Assembly: GCA_018340375.1 (NCBI GenBank)
Contig: JAFFJZ010000010.1
Location: forward strand, 8,618,001-8,682,000
Source of the DNA: Gonatopus flavifemur
Lineage: Eukaryota; Arthropoda; Insecta; Hymenoptera; Dryinidae
Length of the DNA: 64,000 nt
Reading direction: 5' to 3'
The notes beneath the pieces are model-generated. The model did not search any database. It worked only from the letters and a program-made list of their open reading frames with translations, and was not told where the DNA came from. Below are positions 12,181 to 24,000 of the stretch, piece by piece. The translations under genes were made by a program, and so were the position numbers. Numbering within the stretch: position 1 is the stretch's first letter; every line of letters starts with the position of its first letter.

Positions 12181-13443
12181 CCCTGATGGGTTCGTTGGAT
12201 AAGTTCTAAACATGAGAGAATTGGTCCAGAGGGACGTGTTTTGGACAAGATTGGGACCAAGAAAATTGGTCCGTTTGTTTCAAATTTCGGACCACTCTCG
12301 TGAAGTTATATTCATCACTTGTCCTGTTCAGTCCTAAGACGTCCATGGGATAGAGTCCACCTAGGTCCACTGTTGTCCGACCGTGGAAAGTTAGACTTTG
12401 AAATCATCCAGAGATCGTCCAGTGGAGTCCGCTGATAATTTTCGATCAGATCCGCATTACATCCGCATGTGCCATATCCTGTCCTGCGGAGTGCAAGAAT
12501 GTCCGGAATCATCCGAAAGTGTCCAAAACTAATCCAATCGTGTCCAAACCGAATCGTGGTGGGTCCAAATCTTGTCCTGTTGTGTTCTCGAGTGCATTCG
12601 TGTATGGAAACATAAGGAAAACTCCGGGATACAGTTGAAACTCCTACATCATGACTGTGGACGAAATTGGACAACTTTGGACCCCTTTGGACTACTTTGG
12701 ACACCTTTGGACACCTTTGGACTACTTTGGACCGATCACGGACAAAAAAACAGATTGTTCCTGCCACGGAAACATGTGGAAAATTCAAGAAGATAGTGGA
12801 AAATTCCGAAACGTGAGTATGAATCAATTTGGACAAGTTCGGACCGGTTGAGACCGAGAAAAGTTCATTCCTGTCAAGGATAAATGTGGAAAAAACTTTG
12901 AAACACATTTAAAAATCTCATTGGGCAGGAGATGAACGGATTTACTTCCGCTGGTCCGAAATTTGAAACAAATGGACATCCATGGAAATTTCGGAGCGTT
13001 TTTAACCAAGAATGGACAGTTGCAGACATATCGGACACATTTTAGATAAATTAACGGAGAAACAATCCAATTAGCCGAGTAGTGCTTTTTCATTGTAAAA
13101 GCCAACGTTTCGTCCAGATACTTGGCATTTTCAAGGCAAAAATTACAACGTAGAGATGAAGTGGAAGACTCCATCGTTGAACCCACAAAAAATTGGATGG
13201 TGATTCAATAGGGTTCAACGATGGAGTCTTCCACTTCATCTCTACGTTGTAATTTTTGCCTTAAAAATGCCCAGTATCTGGGCGAAACGTTGGGTTTTAC
13301 CTGTTTTACAATAAAAAAGCTCTGCTCGGCTAATTGGATTGTTTCTCCGTTAGTTGATGGCGCCGCTCCGAGCACTATTCCACACACATCCTAATTTTAG
13401 ATAAAATTCGGGTGTCCAAAATTGGTTCGACAACCCATCAGGG
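12181..13443. repeat. CCCTGATGGGTT-ended element built of GGAC/TTTGGAC words
   Basis: CCCTGATGGGTT at 12181 and its exact complement AACCCATCAGGG at 13432-13443 bound about 1.26 kb. The interior is made of variations on TTTGGACACC and GTCCAAA in both orientations. GGTCCGAAATTTGAAACAAA near 12954 is the complement of sequence near 12268. The 197-codon - strand frame inside (12315-12908) is a by-product of these words. A separate foldback (13051-13353) is nested near the right end. Confidence 0.55.
13051..13353. repeat. Foldback element, arms about 135-143 bp
   Basis: Left arm 13051-13184 and right arm 13211-13353 are close inverse copies. AACGGAGAAACAATCCAATT pairs with its exact complement near 13332, and ACTCCATCGTTGAACCC with its complement at 13211. 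The loop is 26 bases. It sits inside the larger word-repeat element. Confidence 0.85.
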
Positions 13444-15390
13444 TCCACATTGCACTTTTCCTTGCGAATGAGCTGTTCATTTCAGAAACCAGAATGAATT
13501 GCCACTCCCACAGAATGACATTTTTTACTTTCTTTGGAGTTGCAATATTTTCATTTCTTCAGAGTGAATTTCTACTCTGAATCTTTAGGAATAATTCGTC
13601 GAAACTTTATCTACATTTGTGCAACGTCCAACTTTTGAATTTCGAAGTTTTTATTTGTTCAGGAAAATTCCTTCAAAATTTGGAATTGCGGTTTACCCTA
13701 AACTTGAATGAAGTCTCGAAGAATTATTTCTGAGAAGTTCAGATTTTTCGTATGAATTCAATTCCGAGTTTTTCGTTGCGAAAAAACATGCTTGCGTGGT
13801 GATCCCGTGTCCTGTTCATGTCACTGGTTGGGTTAGTGATTATTAACTGATTGAATCAGTGAACTTCGCGTTTCACTGATTCTTACAGTCACTATTTACT
13901 AATTTGCAGTGGTATACTTATCACTGATTTAATTATTGACTATAGATCGCAAAATAGTGATTTTCAACGATTAGCATTTGCAGAATGTATCCGAGTGGGA
14001 GAATTTTCAAAATTTAATTCAAATTATATATGATTCGATATAGTTTATATACAAGCAAAACATAATTATATATAATTTTGAAAATATTTCCACCTAGGTT
14101 TTCGTTTCTTCCAAGCAATGAGAAGATTTTTAACGATATGCAAGGCTCACACACACGAAACGTTTCACACGCGTTTGTTCCAAGGCGAAAAAGGTGAAAA
14201 GATGTTCCGTTCTTTACCCCATAAAACCTTCTATGTGTGGGACTCGCGCAGGTGCAGTCTAAGCAGATACTGACTTGGTAGGCAACCTTCTGATACAGAA
14301 TTTCGTTTCATAGACATTTGGCAATAATTTTAGGAATGTCTGCATCTTCTGAGAAGTTTCCGAAAGAACTCGTGAATATTCATGAGAAAGAATTGCTTTA
14401 TTTTGAATTTTCTAAAATTTCTGAAGATACCAAAATTCAATAAAAAGTACTTGCCAAAAATTCATAATCATTTACAATATATTTGTGTCGACTGCAAATG
14501 TTTAGATTTATTCTCATGATATTTAATTCCGTTCAAAATGAGATCTCCATTAAATTCTCATAGAGAAATGAATAATTTAGGGAAGAGGAGATTGCTTGCG
14601 AGATATTTGAGGCAATTGTTCGAGCTCCCTTGCACCACAGGAACGTTTGAAATGATTCCTAACGGGAAACATGAAAATATTTTTAATAACAAGCGAATCG
14701 TGTAGTCATTTGTCGGTAAAGGACTTTTCCGCATGCACCAACCCTGAACGAGCAGTTTCTCGACTCCGTCACAAATAAATGAAATGAACCAGTAGAAAAA
14801 GAACCAAAAATACGGTCTTGTATTTCAACCTTGCATACATTATCGTTGTATTAAGTCTTAAATCACACAAAATGATTTATGAGTACATAATTTCCCCTTC
14901 GCTGTCCGCATTTAATAAATTCATCAGCAAAATGACGCCTCGAATTATAAACTCATCGTGATTCCATGAGTGACGAGAATTAAAGGATGAGGAAAGCAAA
15001 CTTGTGTGACGCTTATTTTACTTATTTGGATCGACTAGTTCTGCCATTCTATTGGATGAGATATTTAGTGATACGGCAAAAACAACTGTACAAGAAGAAT
15101 ACTCCGGATCTCCGACGCCACCACTACCACTTATTGCATATTTCTCCTACGTGCCTACGTTGTGTTATCAAGATACGCGCTTGTATATGATTTGAAATGA
15201 TGCTATCGTCCGGTGGAAGAGCAATCTCTTATATATTTTTTGTTTGATGGAAAACAATCAGGAAAGAATGAATTCAATTTATGTAACATAGTGCACTGAA
15301 CTTCCCTCTGTTATATTATTCTTTCATCTTCCTTCCTTCTCCCCCTGTTGTCCCAGAGAATATCAGCAGATTTGAATTTGTCAAAAATGA
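13444..15390. other. No gene recognised
   Basis: AT-rich unique-looking sequence. Bases 13800-13980 repeat CACTGATT/GTGATT words. No ORF with recognisable content. Confidence 0.4.
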
Positions 15391-15394
15391 TCGA

Positions 15395-15585
15395 TCTAAA
15401 TATTATATATCGATACCCACGTGCCAATACGTCGTATCCCACTTTTAGAAAATGCCAAGAAACCTTGCCAACATGTGCACGGGATGTCGATGATATCATT
15501 TATGAAAAAAGAAAAGGATTTCTCAAATTTGGTGGGATACGACGTATTAGAACAATTATTGGGTATCGATATATTATGTAATATT
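15395..15585. repeat. Inverted repeat with ATATCGATACCCA arms
   Basis: The left arm contains TATCGATACCCACGTGCCAA and ACGTCGTATCCCAC. The right arm contains GTGGGATACGACGT and GGGTATCGATATATTA. The spacer is about 90 bases. Probably a small foldback transposon. Confidence 0.6.
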
Positions 15586-15647
15586 TATATTTATTTTTCA
15601 GTTTTGTTTCATTCTCTTCATTTCAAATATTTTATATTTAATATATA

Positions 15648-16110
15648 CACTGTAAAAAATTTCTATGGGAAACTTCACATAAATGTTCGGAAGTAATTAA
15701 AACATACCGGAAATTTACTGCAAAATGATAGTAAAAATCCGATAGAGTTTGGAATTTTCAATCAAATTTATGGAAATTTTCATATACATATATCGGAAAT
15801 TGATTTCCAATTCCATGACCCGAATTTTCCGAATGCTGCACTGTAAAAAACAATCTGAAATTCCATGTATCAGATGAATATGAAAATTCTGAAACTTGTC
15901 ATTGAAATCAAGTTCAATCATGAGTTTATGAAATTCACTGCAAAATGTATTGAAATTCATATGAAAATGCATTAAAAATGATACTTCTGTATGAGATATC
16001 ATAAAATTTAATATGAAAAGTCAGAAAAGTTTTGAAAATTAATACAAAATTTATATGTTAATTGCTTCACATGAATTTGTATGAAATTCAGGAAGTAATT
16101 TTTTACAGTG
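15648..16110. repeat. CACTGTAAAAAAT TIR element with nested copy
   Basis: It starts CACTGTAAAAAAT and ends ATTTTTTACAGTG, exact inverse ends. A second internal start (GCACTGTAAAAAACAATC near 15839) and a further end near 16133-16145 suggest nested or tandem copies. The interior carries GAAATTC/ATGAAAATTC words. The same ends occur at 1304 and, varied, at 26954. Confidence 0.65.
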
Positions 16111-16146
16111 TGCGTACAGGGAAATTTCGATTATTTTTTACAGTAT

Positions 16147-17545
16147 GGATCAATAATTCGGAATCGAGTGTTCGACGGATTCCGACGTTTCAGAATTTTG
16201 TAAGACCGATTTCACCGGTCTTGAAATGATATCCGTCAGGTCGGTTGGGATCATGTATCTCAAATATTACTGATCCGATGGACTTGAAATGTTATGAATT
16301 CATTCAGTCCTTACAACGCAGAAAAGAGTTTCGTGAGAATGGTTCAACGGATAGTGATAGGGCATTTTCAAATTCGAAATTTTGGAGTTTTTAGCGAATA
16401 TCAACTTATATTACCCACAAAGTGATTTGTTTCCAGGAGAAAGGAAAACATTTTTCCTCGTGGAAGTGTTTGGACGCGCCTTCTTCAGCGCTAAAATCTA
16501 TTGTTCGCCCAATTCCTATAGTTTAATTATGTCTTCAAGACGAACTCTATCCGCCGATGTGAAAAAAAAGTTGTGGAATTTTATGTTGATGACGAAACAA
16601 GCATCAATTTGTCGGGTATGAAAGATTTCATTTCAATTCGAAAGGATGCAAGTCAACGTAAGCATATCCAGAAAAAATAATAAGACTTCCTAATTTAAAA
16701 GAATTGTATGCACTTTTCAGAACGCGATATTGATAAATACCAGCAAATATTGCAGTTCTTCGGATCTAGATAGATTTGTTTAGATCTGATCACATCTGCT
16801 CATTTTTTTCCGTGTCTCCTTCATATTCGGGATTGAAGATGATCAGTTTCGGATTGGAATTTCCATTTATTTCTCACTTCAATTCTCGAGCAACGCAAGA
16901 AATAGATATGAAACGGTTGGCTGCTCCCGAGACACGGACGAATTATAAACTCGATGAAAGAATTCCGATTGCTAATCGGATGAAAAGTTTTCTTGTTTAA
17001 AAAAGGAAGAAGAAAACCTGAATGAATCGATAATCGATGGGAAGATAACACAGATGAATTTGTGATGACATTAGCGCCATCGTATGAATGATATAATCTC
17101 ATCGCGAATACATGCATTGATACATTCAACTGATTAATTGTTTTTCTCATGTGAATTCGAACTATTGATTATCCTTTTCTAAAACAGATTATGGGTTTTT
17201 GCATTGTTTTGCAGTTGAAGGAATATATTTTTTCTTGTTTCTGAGGGAACATATGAAATTCTTTCACATCATCTGAAAAAATGAAAGTTATTTTCATGTA
17301 TTCAAATACCCTTTGAACTCTTATACAAAAGGATATCAGGCATTAACAAAAGAGAAAGATTTGTGTCTCCATTTCTGTCTCTCTCTCTTCCCGCTTCTTT
17401 TTCCAACGTAGACGTGGAATCCTGTTACGCTTGAAAAAGGACTCTTCACTGTATTTATATAACTATTCATAGTATTTGATCCATAACACGAAATAAGAAA
17501 GCAAAATAAGGGAATCAAAGCCTTCTTTTTTTGTGGATGTTGTAG
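16147..17545. other. No coding sequence recognised; immediate upstream flank of stan
   Basis: No protein family recognised. TTTTTTTCCGTG near 16805 resembles the CACGGAAAAAAA terminus of elements at 26096 and 39742. A polypyrimidine stretch with TTGTAG ends at 17545 and could be the acceptor of the first coding exon of stan. This region could then be intron following an untranslated exon. Confidence 0.35.
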
Positions 17546-17654
17546 GACTGGGTAATGCCCGCACGTTGAAGAGTCACCCAGCCGGGCAAGAACCAACGAA
17601 GATGGGCAATCCTCATGATCGGATGGAATAATACAATCGGCTTGAAGAAGTGTC
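17546..17654 (+). other. stan: Putative 5' UTR of stan in first coding exon
   Basis: TTGTAG at 17540-17545 follows a T-rich tract and could be a splice acceptor, giving about 109 bases of leader before the ATG. TGA at 17643-17645 is in frame 12 bases before the ATG, so translation cannot extend upstream unless splicing occurs in between. Confidence 0.35.
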
Positions 17655-18097
17655 ATGGCAAAGAGATCATGGATCTTTCCGTTGTTAGCGGCTCTGTGGG
17701 TGTTCACGGATGGATACCTCATGGTTTTGCCTTCGGACACATCCATCGGCACGATCATCTTCGAGGCTGGAGTTCCCCAATTAGGCGGCCGTCGTCGTTA
17801 CGAAGTTTCGAACGAACGAACGGCTTGGTTCGCCCGCAAGCTCCTCAAAGTACATCCGCACACCGGTCGTGTCACGTTAGCCAGGAGTTTGAGCTGCGAA
17901 GGACTCCATTATCCACGTATCTTCACATTTTACGTTGATTCGACGAGTTCTAGACTCGGCAGGGCAACCATCGACTATTACAGTTTGCCTCTCAGGATTC
18001 TCATATCCGGTTGCGGCCATGAGAATCAAGATCTTGCATTTGCCATGGATTGGACAGCCGAGACTTTAGCCTCCTATGCTATGCCCAGCACAGATAG
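17655..18097 (+). CDS. stan: stan exon 1: signal peptide and N-terminal region
   Basis: Starts MAKRSWIFPLLAALWVF, a typical cleavable signal peptide, then the N-terminal ectodomain that precedes the cadherin repeats. It ends before GTGAGT at 18098 in phase 2 (443 bases) and splices across 82 bases. Confidence 0.9.
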
Positions 18098-21000
18098 GTG
18101 AGTACACATTGTTATTCCCCGTGGTATGTTGTGTTCAACGAATCTTCTCAAAATATAATGTGGATTTCTATTTTTACAGGTTCACTGAGATTTGTTTGAA
18201 AGCATCTCAACTGGTTGCATCTCTGCGTGATTTTCTCCCTCAAACTGCTATCAAGGAATGCGAAATCAAATGGAGTGGAGTTGTAGATCCAAGATTTTTA
18301 ATAGAAGGGGCAGCAGGGGATTTAGTTTCAGCCGCGGAACAGTGTCTTGTAGATCCGTTATGGAAAGTTTCAGTCTCGATGCTTCTGAGGTGCGGAGCGG
18401 AAAGTCGATTGACCGACGTGGAACATCGATTGAAAATTGTGTTTCATCATCGACAATTAGACGATTCGGATCTCGGAAGAAGAGTGAGGAGGGAATTAAA
18501 GAATCAATCGCCATATTTCGAGCAACCCCTTTATGTGGCTGCGGTGGAAGAAGAACAAGATCCCGGAGCTTTGGTTACTATAGTCCGAGCCAGAGATCCC
18601 GAAGGGGGCGCGGTTCGTTATTCGATGAGTTCTTTGTTGGATGCCCGTTCGCAAACCTTACTAGCTCTTGATGCTTCAACCGGCAGAGTCGTGACTCGCG
18701 CTAGACTCGATCGAGAGAGCATCGATGTTCATTACTTTCAGGTAATATGGAAACTTCTTTCTCTTGTGTACATTTTGCTGCTCCAGAGTTAAAATCAATC
18801 ATAGAACTCCTAAAAAATCATAATCCCTTTTTTACAACGTTGGCACATGATGTTGACATTCTCATGGTAAAGAACAACCAGTTAAAAATTCCTGAATGAA
18901 CAAGATGACAAAATTCGCATGCGGACCCTGATTCTCACCTAGAACTAGTCGAGCCTCCCCCCCCCCCAAGATTCCTTTAAGCATCCCTCAATTTCCCGGG
19001 AAAGACTTTAAAAAGTGGCACGGATCCTGGGTGAGGATTCGACTGGTCTTGGGTGGAAATCTGAGTCCTCTCCTACCCATTCCTATGAAAAAAAACTCTA
19101 CAGAATGTTTATATCTAATTCAACATGATATTGAATGCAGGTACTAGCGGTAGACGATTCTTTCCCGCCGAGAACCGGTACAACCACCCTCCAAGTGAAC
19201 GTATTGGACGCGAACGATCATGCACCCAGTTTTGAATGGCCAGGCTACGAAGCCTCGGTGAGAGAAGGCGTCCCGGTTGGTTCAACGGTTATAGCCGTGA
19301 AAGCGACCGATCAAGACGCTGGAAGAAACGCCGAAGTCGAGTATTCGATCGTTTCAACGACAGGTGCTGGAACGGACGCTCACGAGACCACCGAAGAATC
19401 CTCAACCTTCCGAATTGATCCGCATACAGGTGTCGTAACTACCAGACTACCCCTCGATCGAGAGAAAATACAAGTATACACCGTAGTCCTGGGCGTCACA
19501 GATCTTGCGACCCCACCTTCCGAACGTAAATCCACCAACGCCACTCTAGTTATTAGAGTACTCGACGATAATGACAATTATCCACAATTCTCGGAACGTA
19601 CATACACTGTATCGATACCAGAAGATTTGGACTACACTTCCAATCCTGTGATAGCTCGTATCAGAGCTACCGACGCCGATGCGGGTAATAACGCAGCCAT
19701 ACGATATGCCATAATCGGTGGAAATACTCAAAACACTTTTTCCATCGATTCGATGAGCGGAGATGTGGCTTTGGTCAAATCACTAGATTATGAATCCACT
19801 AAAAGTTTCAGGATTGTCATAAGAGCCCAAGATGGAGGTTTGCCAGCCAGATCCAATACAACTCAATTGTTGATTCACGTAAAAGACGTCAATGATAATC
19901 CGCCAAGATTCTACACGAGTCATTTTCAAGAAGCCGTATCCGAGAGCGTGCCATTGGGCTACTCGGTCTTAAGAGTACAAGCGTACGATGCCGACGAAGG
20001 TGCCAACGCGCAAATATCGTACACGATAGGAGCTCGAGACGTAAACGGAGCATCTACCGAAAATTTCCCTATCACCGTGAACCCTGAAACCGGTTGGATT
20101 TACACCACCAAGCTTCTCGATCGTGAACAATGCTCCAGATATCAGTTCACCGTGATTGCAGCGGACTCGGGAGATCCCCCGAAATCAGCAAGCGCTACTG
20201 TCATGCTAACGGTAACAGACGTGAACGACAATGATCCCACTTTTGATCCGAAAAATTACGAAGTCGTGATATCCGAGGACGATCCCCCAGGGACTCCTGT
20301 CACTTCCGTAACCGCGAGTGATCCGGACGAAGACGCGAGAATTCATTATGAGATCACTGCTGGAAACACTCGAGGTCGATTCGCTATATCATCCCAGAAT
20401 GGGCGAGGTCTCGTCACCATAGCGCAACCCTTAGATTATAAACAAGAAAAAAGATTTGTACTGACTGTCACGGCTTCCGATAATGGAGGGAGAACCGATA
20501 CCGCTTTGGTCTACGTTAATGTATCGGATGCTAATAATTTTTCACCAGTTTTCGAACATGCTCCCTATTCGGTTTCGGTTTTCGAAGATGCACCCATTGG
20601 AACGACGGTGTTGGTCGTCAGTGCCACAGATTCTGATGTGGGACAAAACGCTCAGGTGACTTATAGTTTGGGAACAGATGCCGGAGAGGGACAAGAAGCT
20701 CCCGAGTTCACCATAAATCCCCAGACAGGAGCAATCACCACCACTCGGACGTTGGATCGAGAGCAAGTTCCAGGATACGTGTTAACCGTGACGGCGAGAG
20801 ACGGAGGTATCCCACCGCTCTCGGATACCACAGATGTTGAAATATCGGTAACCGATGTCAACGACAACGCTCCCATGTTCGAAGCGCCTCAATATCAAGG
20901 GTCTATCCCCGAAGACGTTCTAGTGGGAACCAGTGTTCTTACGATTGCTGCGACTGACGCTGACGTCGGTCTCAATGGACGGGTTGGTATATCACAAGTA

Positions 21001-24000
21001 TTATGAAAAGATTATGTATTCTGAGAACACAGAACGTTTTCATTGTATTATCACTTGATTTCAGGTTCGCTACACATTAGAGAATGACGGAGATGACGCC
21101 TTCGCGTTAGATTCAACAACCGGTATCTTGCGAACAGCCAAACCTCTGGACAGAGAATCAGTCGCAAGATACGTTTTGAAAGCTACAGCGACCGATCGAG
21201 GTTCACCCAGTCTCTCCTCGACGGTACCAATAATCATCAAGATTGAAGATATCAACGATTCACCCCCTGCTTTCGAAAACGATAAAATCACCTTGTACAT
21301 TGCTGAAAATTCTCCCATAGGCTCGACGGTGGGCGAAATTTATGCTCACGATCCTGACGAGGGTCCCAACGCCATTGTACAGTACTCCATCATAGGCGGA
21401 GAGGATGCGAACGCTTTTGCTCTCAACACCAGACCGGGTTCAGATAGAGCGGAACTGGTGACTCTTGAGGAACTCGACTATGAGTCTCCCAAGAAACGAT
21501 TCGAATTGGTTGTGCGAGCGTCTTCACCACCTTTAAGATCCGATGCCCTGGTTCACGTGATGGTGACGGATGTCAACGACAATGCCCCTGTATTGAAAGA
21601 TTTCCAAGTGATATTTAACAATTTCAAAGACTTTTTCCCAACTACTCCCATCGGAAAAATCCCCGCGGTCGATGCCGATGTCACAGATAAACTGATTTAT
21701 ACCATCATATCCGGTAACAATGCCAATCTTATCGAGCTCAATTCAACATCGGGGGAAATAAAGTTATCCCCACAACTGAATACCAACGTACCGCGAGTTG
21801 CCACTATGGAAGTGGCAGTTACCGACGGCCTGAACAAAGCTAAAGCGACCATGACGCTCTCCGTAAGACTGATCACCGATAAAATGTTATTGAATTCGAT
21901 AACAGTTCGATTAGAGGACATGACTGTTGAAGCTTTCCTCAGTCCCTTATTGGGATACTTCATAGATGGTTTAGCAGCAATTATTCCATGTCCCAGGGAG
22001 AATATTTTTTTATTTAGCGTTCAAGAGGATGCTATGGTCCATGGAAGAATCTTGAACGTCAGTTTTTCAGCCCGGAGGTTTGAACCTGGTAGAACAGATG
22101 AATTCTACAGTCCTCAATATCTTCAAGAAAGAGTTTATTTGAATCGCGGGATTTTAGCGAGATTGGCAACTGTAACGGTCCTTCCTTTCGATGACAATCT
22201 TTGCGTGAGAGAACCGTGTTTGAACTTCGAAGAATGCGTAACAGTTCTGAAGTTTGGGAATGCTTCAGGATTTGCCAGCAGCAGTACAGTACTTTTCAGA
22301 CCTATTTATCCAGTGACCACTTTCGCTTGCAGATGTGCCAAAGGCTTCACCGGCAGTCGAGAAGCTTATCTATGCGATACCGAGGTTAACTTGTGTTATT
22401 CGAATCCATGTCAAAATGGTGGAACCTGTCATCGGAGAGAAGGAGGTTACGCTTGTACTTGTAAACCTAATTTCACTGGGACGGATTGCGAGATCTCTTT
22501 CAATAACGAGAACGCTTGTGCTCCAGAAATCTGCAAAGGCGGATCCCAATGTGCTTCTAAGAAATCCGGAAGTGGCTTAACATGCGAAGGATGTCCTTTT
22601 ATTTTGCAAGCTTTGGATAACGTAACCCCTCTCTGCGAGCTCAAAGCACGAAGCTTCGAACCATCAACTTTTCTGACATTTCCATCTCTGAAACAGAGAC
22701 ATCGCCTACACATAAAACTCAAATTCGCAACAGAATCGTCAGATGGATTGCTCCTCTATAACGGTCGTTACAATGAACAACACGATTTCATAGCTCTCGA
22801 AATTATTGAATCCAGAGTACATTTTAGCTTCTCTTTAGGAGATGAGGTTACAAGAACTTCCGCTGGAATACCAGGTGGGGTCTCCGATGGTCAGTGGCAT
22901 GAAGTGCAAGTTTCTTATATCAATAAATCTGTTATCATATCTTTGGACGATTGCGATATAGCCCTTGCATTAGAATACGGAGAAAAACTGGGTCCGAAAT
23001 GGGCTTGCGCGGGAAGAAACGAACAGATATTGGAACCTCGTTGCAGTTTAGTCACGGAAACCTGTCATAGGTTTTTAGATTTGACTGGACCTCTACAACT
23101 GGGTGGTCTACCCGCGATACCGTCCAGCTTTCAAATACGAAATCAAAATTTCGTTGGATGTATTCGGGACTTGTACATCGATCATATTTTTGTGGATTTG
23201 AACTCTTTCGTTGCAGACAACGGAACTAACTTGGGATGCCCTGAAAAAGCAGCGTTCTGTGCCTCGTCACCGTGTAGAAATGATGGCAAGTGTAAAGAGA
23301 TATGGTCTGGATTCGTTTGCGAATGTCAAGAAGGTTTCGTTGGACCCACCTGTGCGGAAGAAGTTGGTAAACCTTGGAATTTCCACGGAGATGGAATGTT
23401 GAGTTTCAATCCTCTGTTGAGACCTATTCAATTACCGTGGTTGACTGCGCTAAGTATAAGAACGAGGATTCAACAGGCTTTAGTTATGAGCGTCCAAATT
23501 GGACAAAACAGTTCCGTTACTTTCGAAATTCAAGATGGACAGTTCGTGGCTTTGATAGACAACTCTGATATCATACGTTCACGCATGAGTATCAACGATG
23601 GTGAGTAATTCAACCATTAATCCAGTTCGTTTTAGAGATATAAAGAATACAGCTAGCTCCATTTACAACTGTAGAATATTTTTTTTGATATGTCGCAGTG
23701 AAGTGAAGTGATAATTGAACTCACAGACAGAGAACGATTATTACTCTAAAAATGTCTTTATACCTAACGCTAGAAGTTCAGTAATGTTTTGTCTTCCTAT
23801 TTGATTTGGTCATAAGAATGTGAGGAATTCAGAAGAATTCAGAGAAAAGTGCATTGAGAAAATTCCTGGTGTGAAATCTCAGAGGAATTCAGGAGGTTTC
23901 AGAAAAATGCAGAAGAATTCACAGGCAGGTGAAGTGAACAAAATCCTGCATTGACTTATGAAAGGTACTCAGAGACACGTGGATGTGGAAATTTCGGGTC

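Noticed and set aside
12315..12908. 197-codon ORF on the - strand
   Set aside because: Made of the GTCCAAA/TTTGGAC repeat vocabulary inside a TIR-bounded element; repetitive RSKVVQRCPKVSKVVQRG-like text with no known domain.
16382..16621. 79-codon + ORF containing SSRRTLSADVKKKLWNFML
   Set aside because: Looks peptide-like but has no recognised family, no splice support and no neighbours to link to.
18956..18967. Poly-C run near stan exon 3
   Set aside because: A simple homopolymer in an intron; no link to function, and may vary in length by sequencing.
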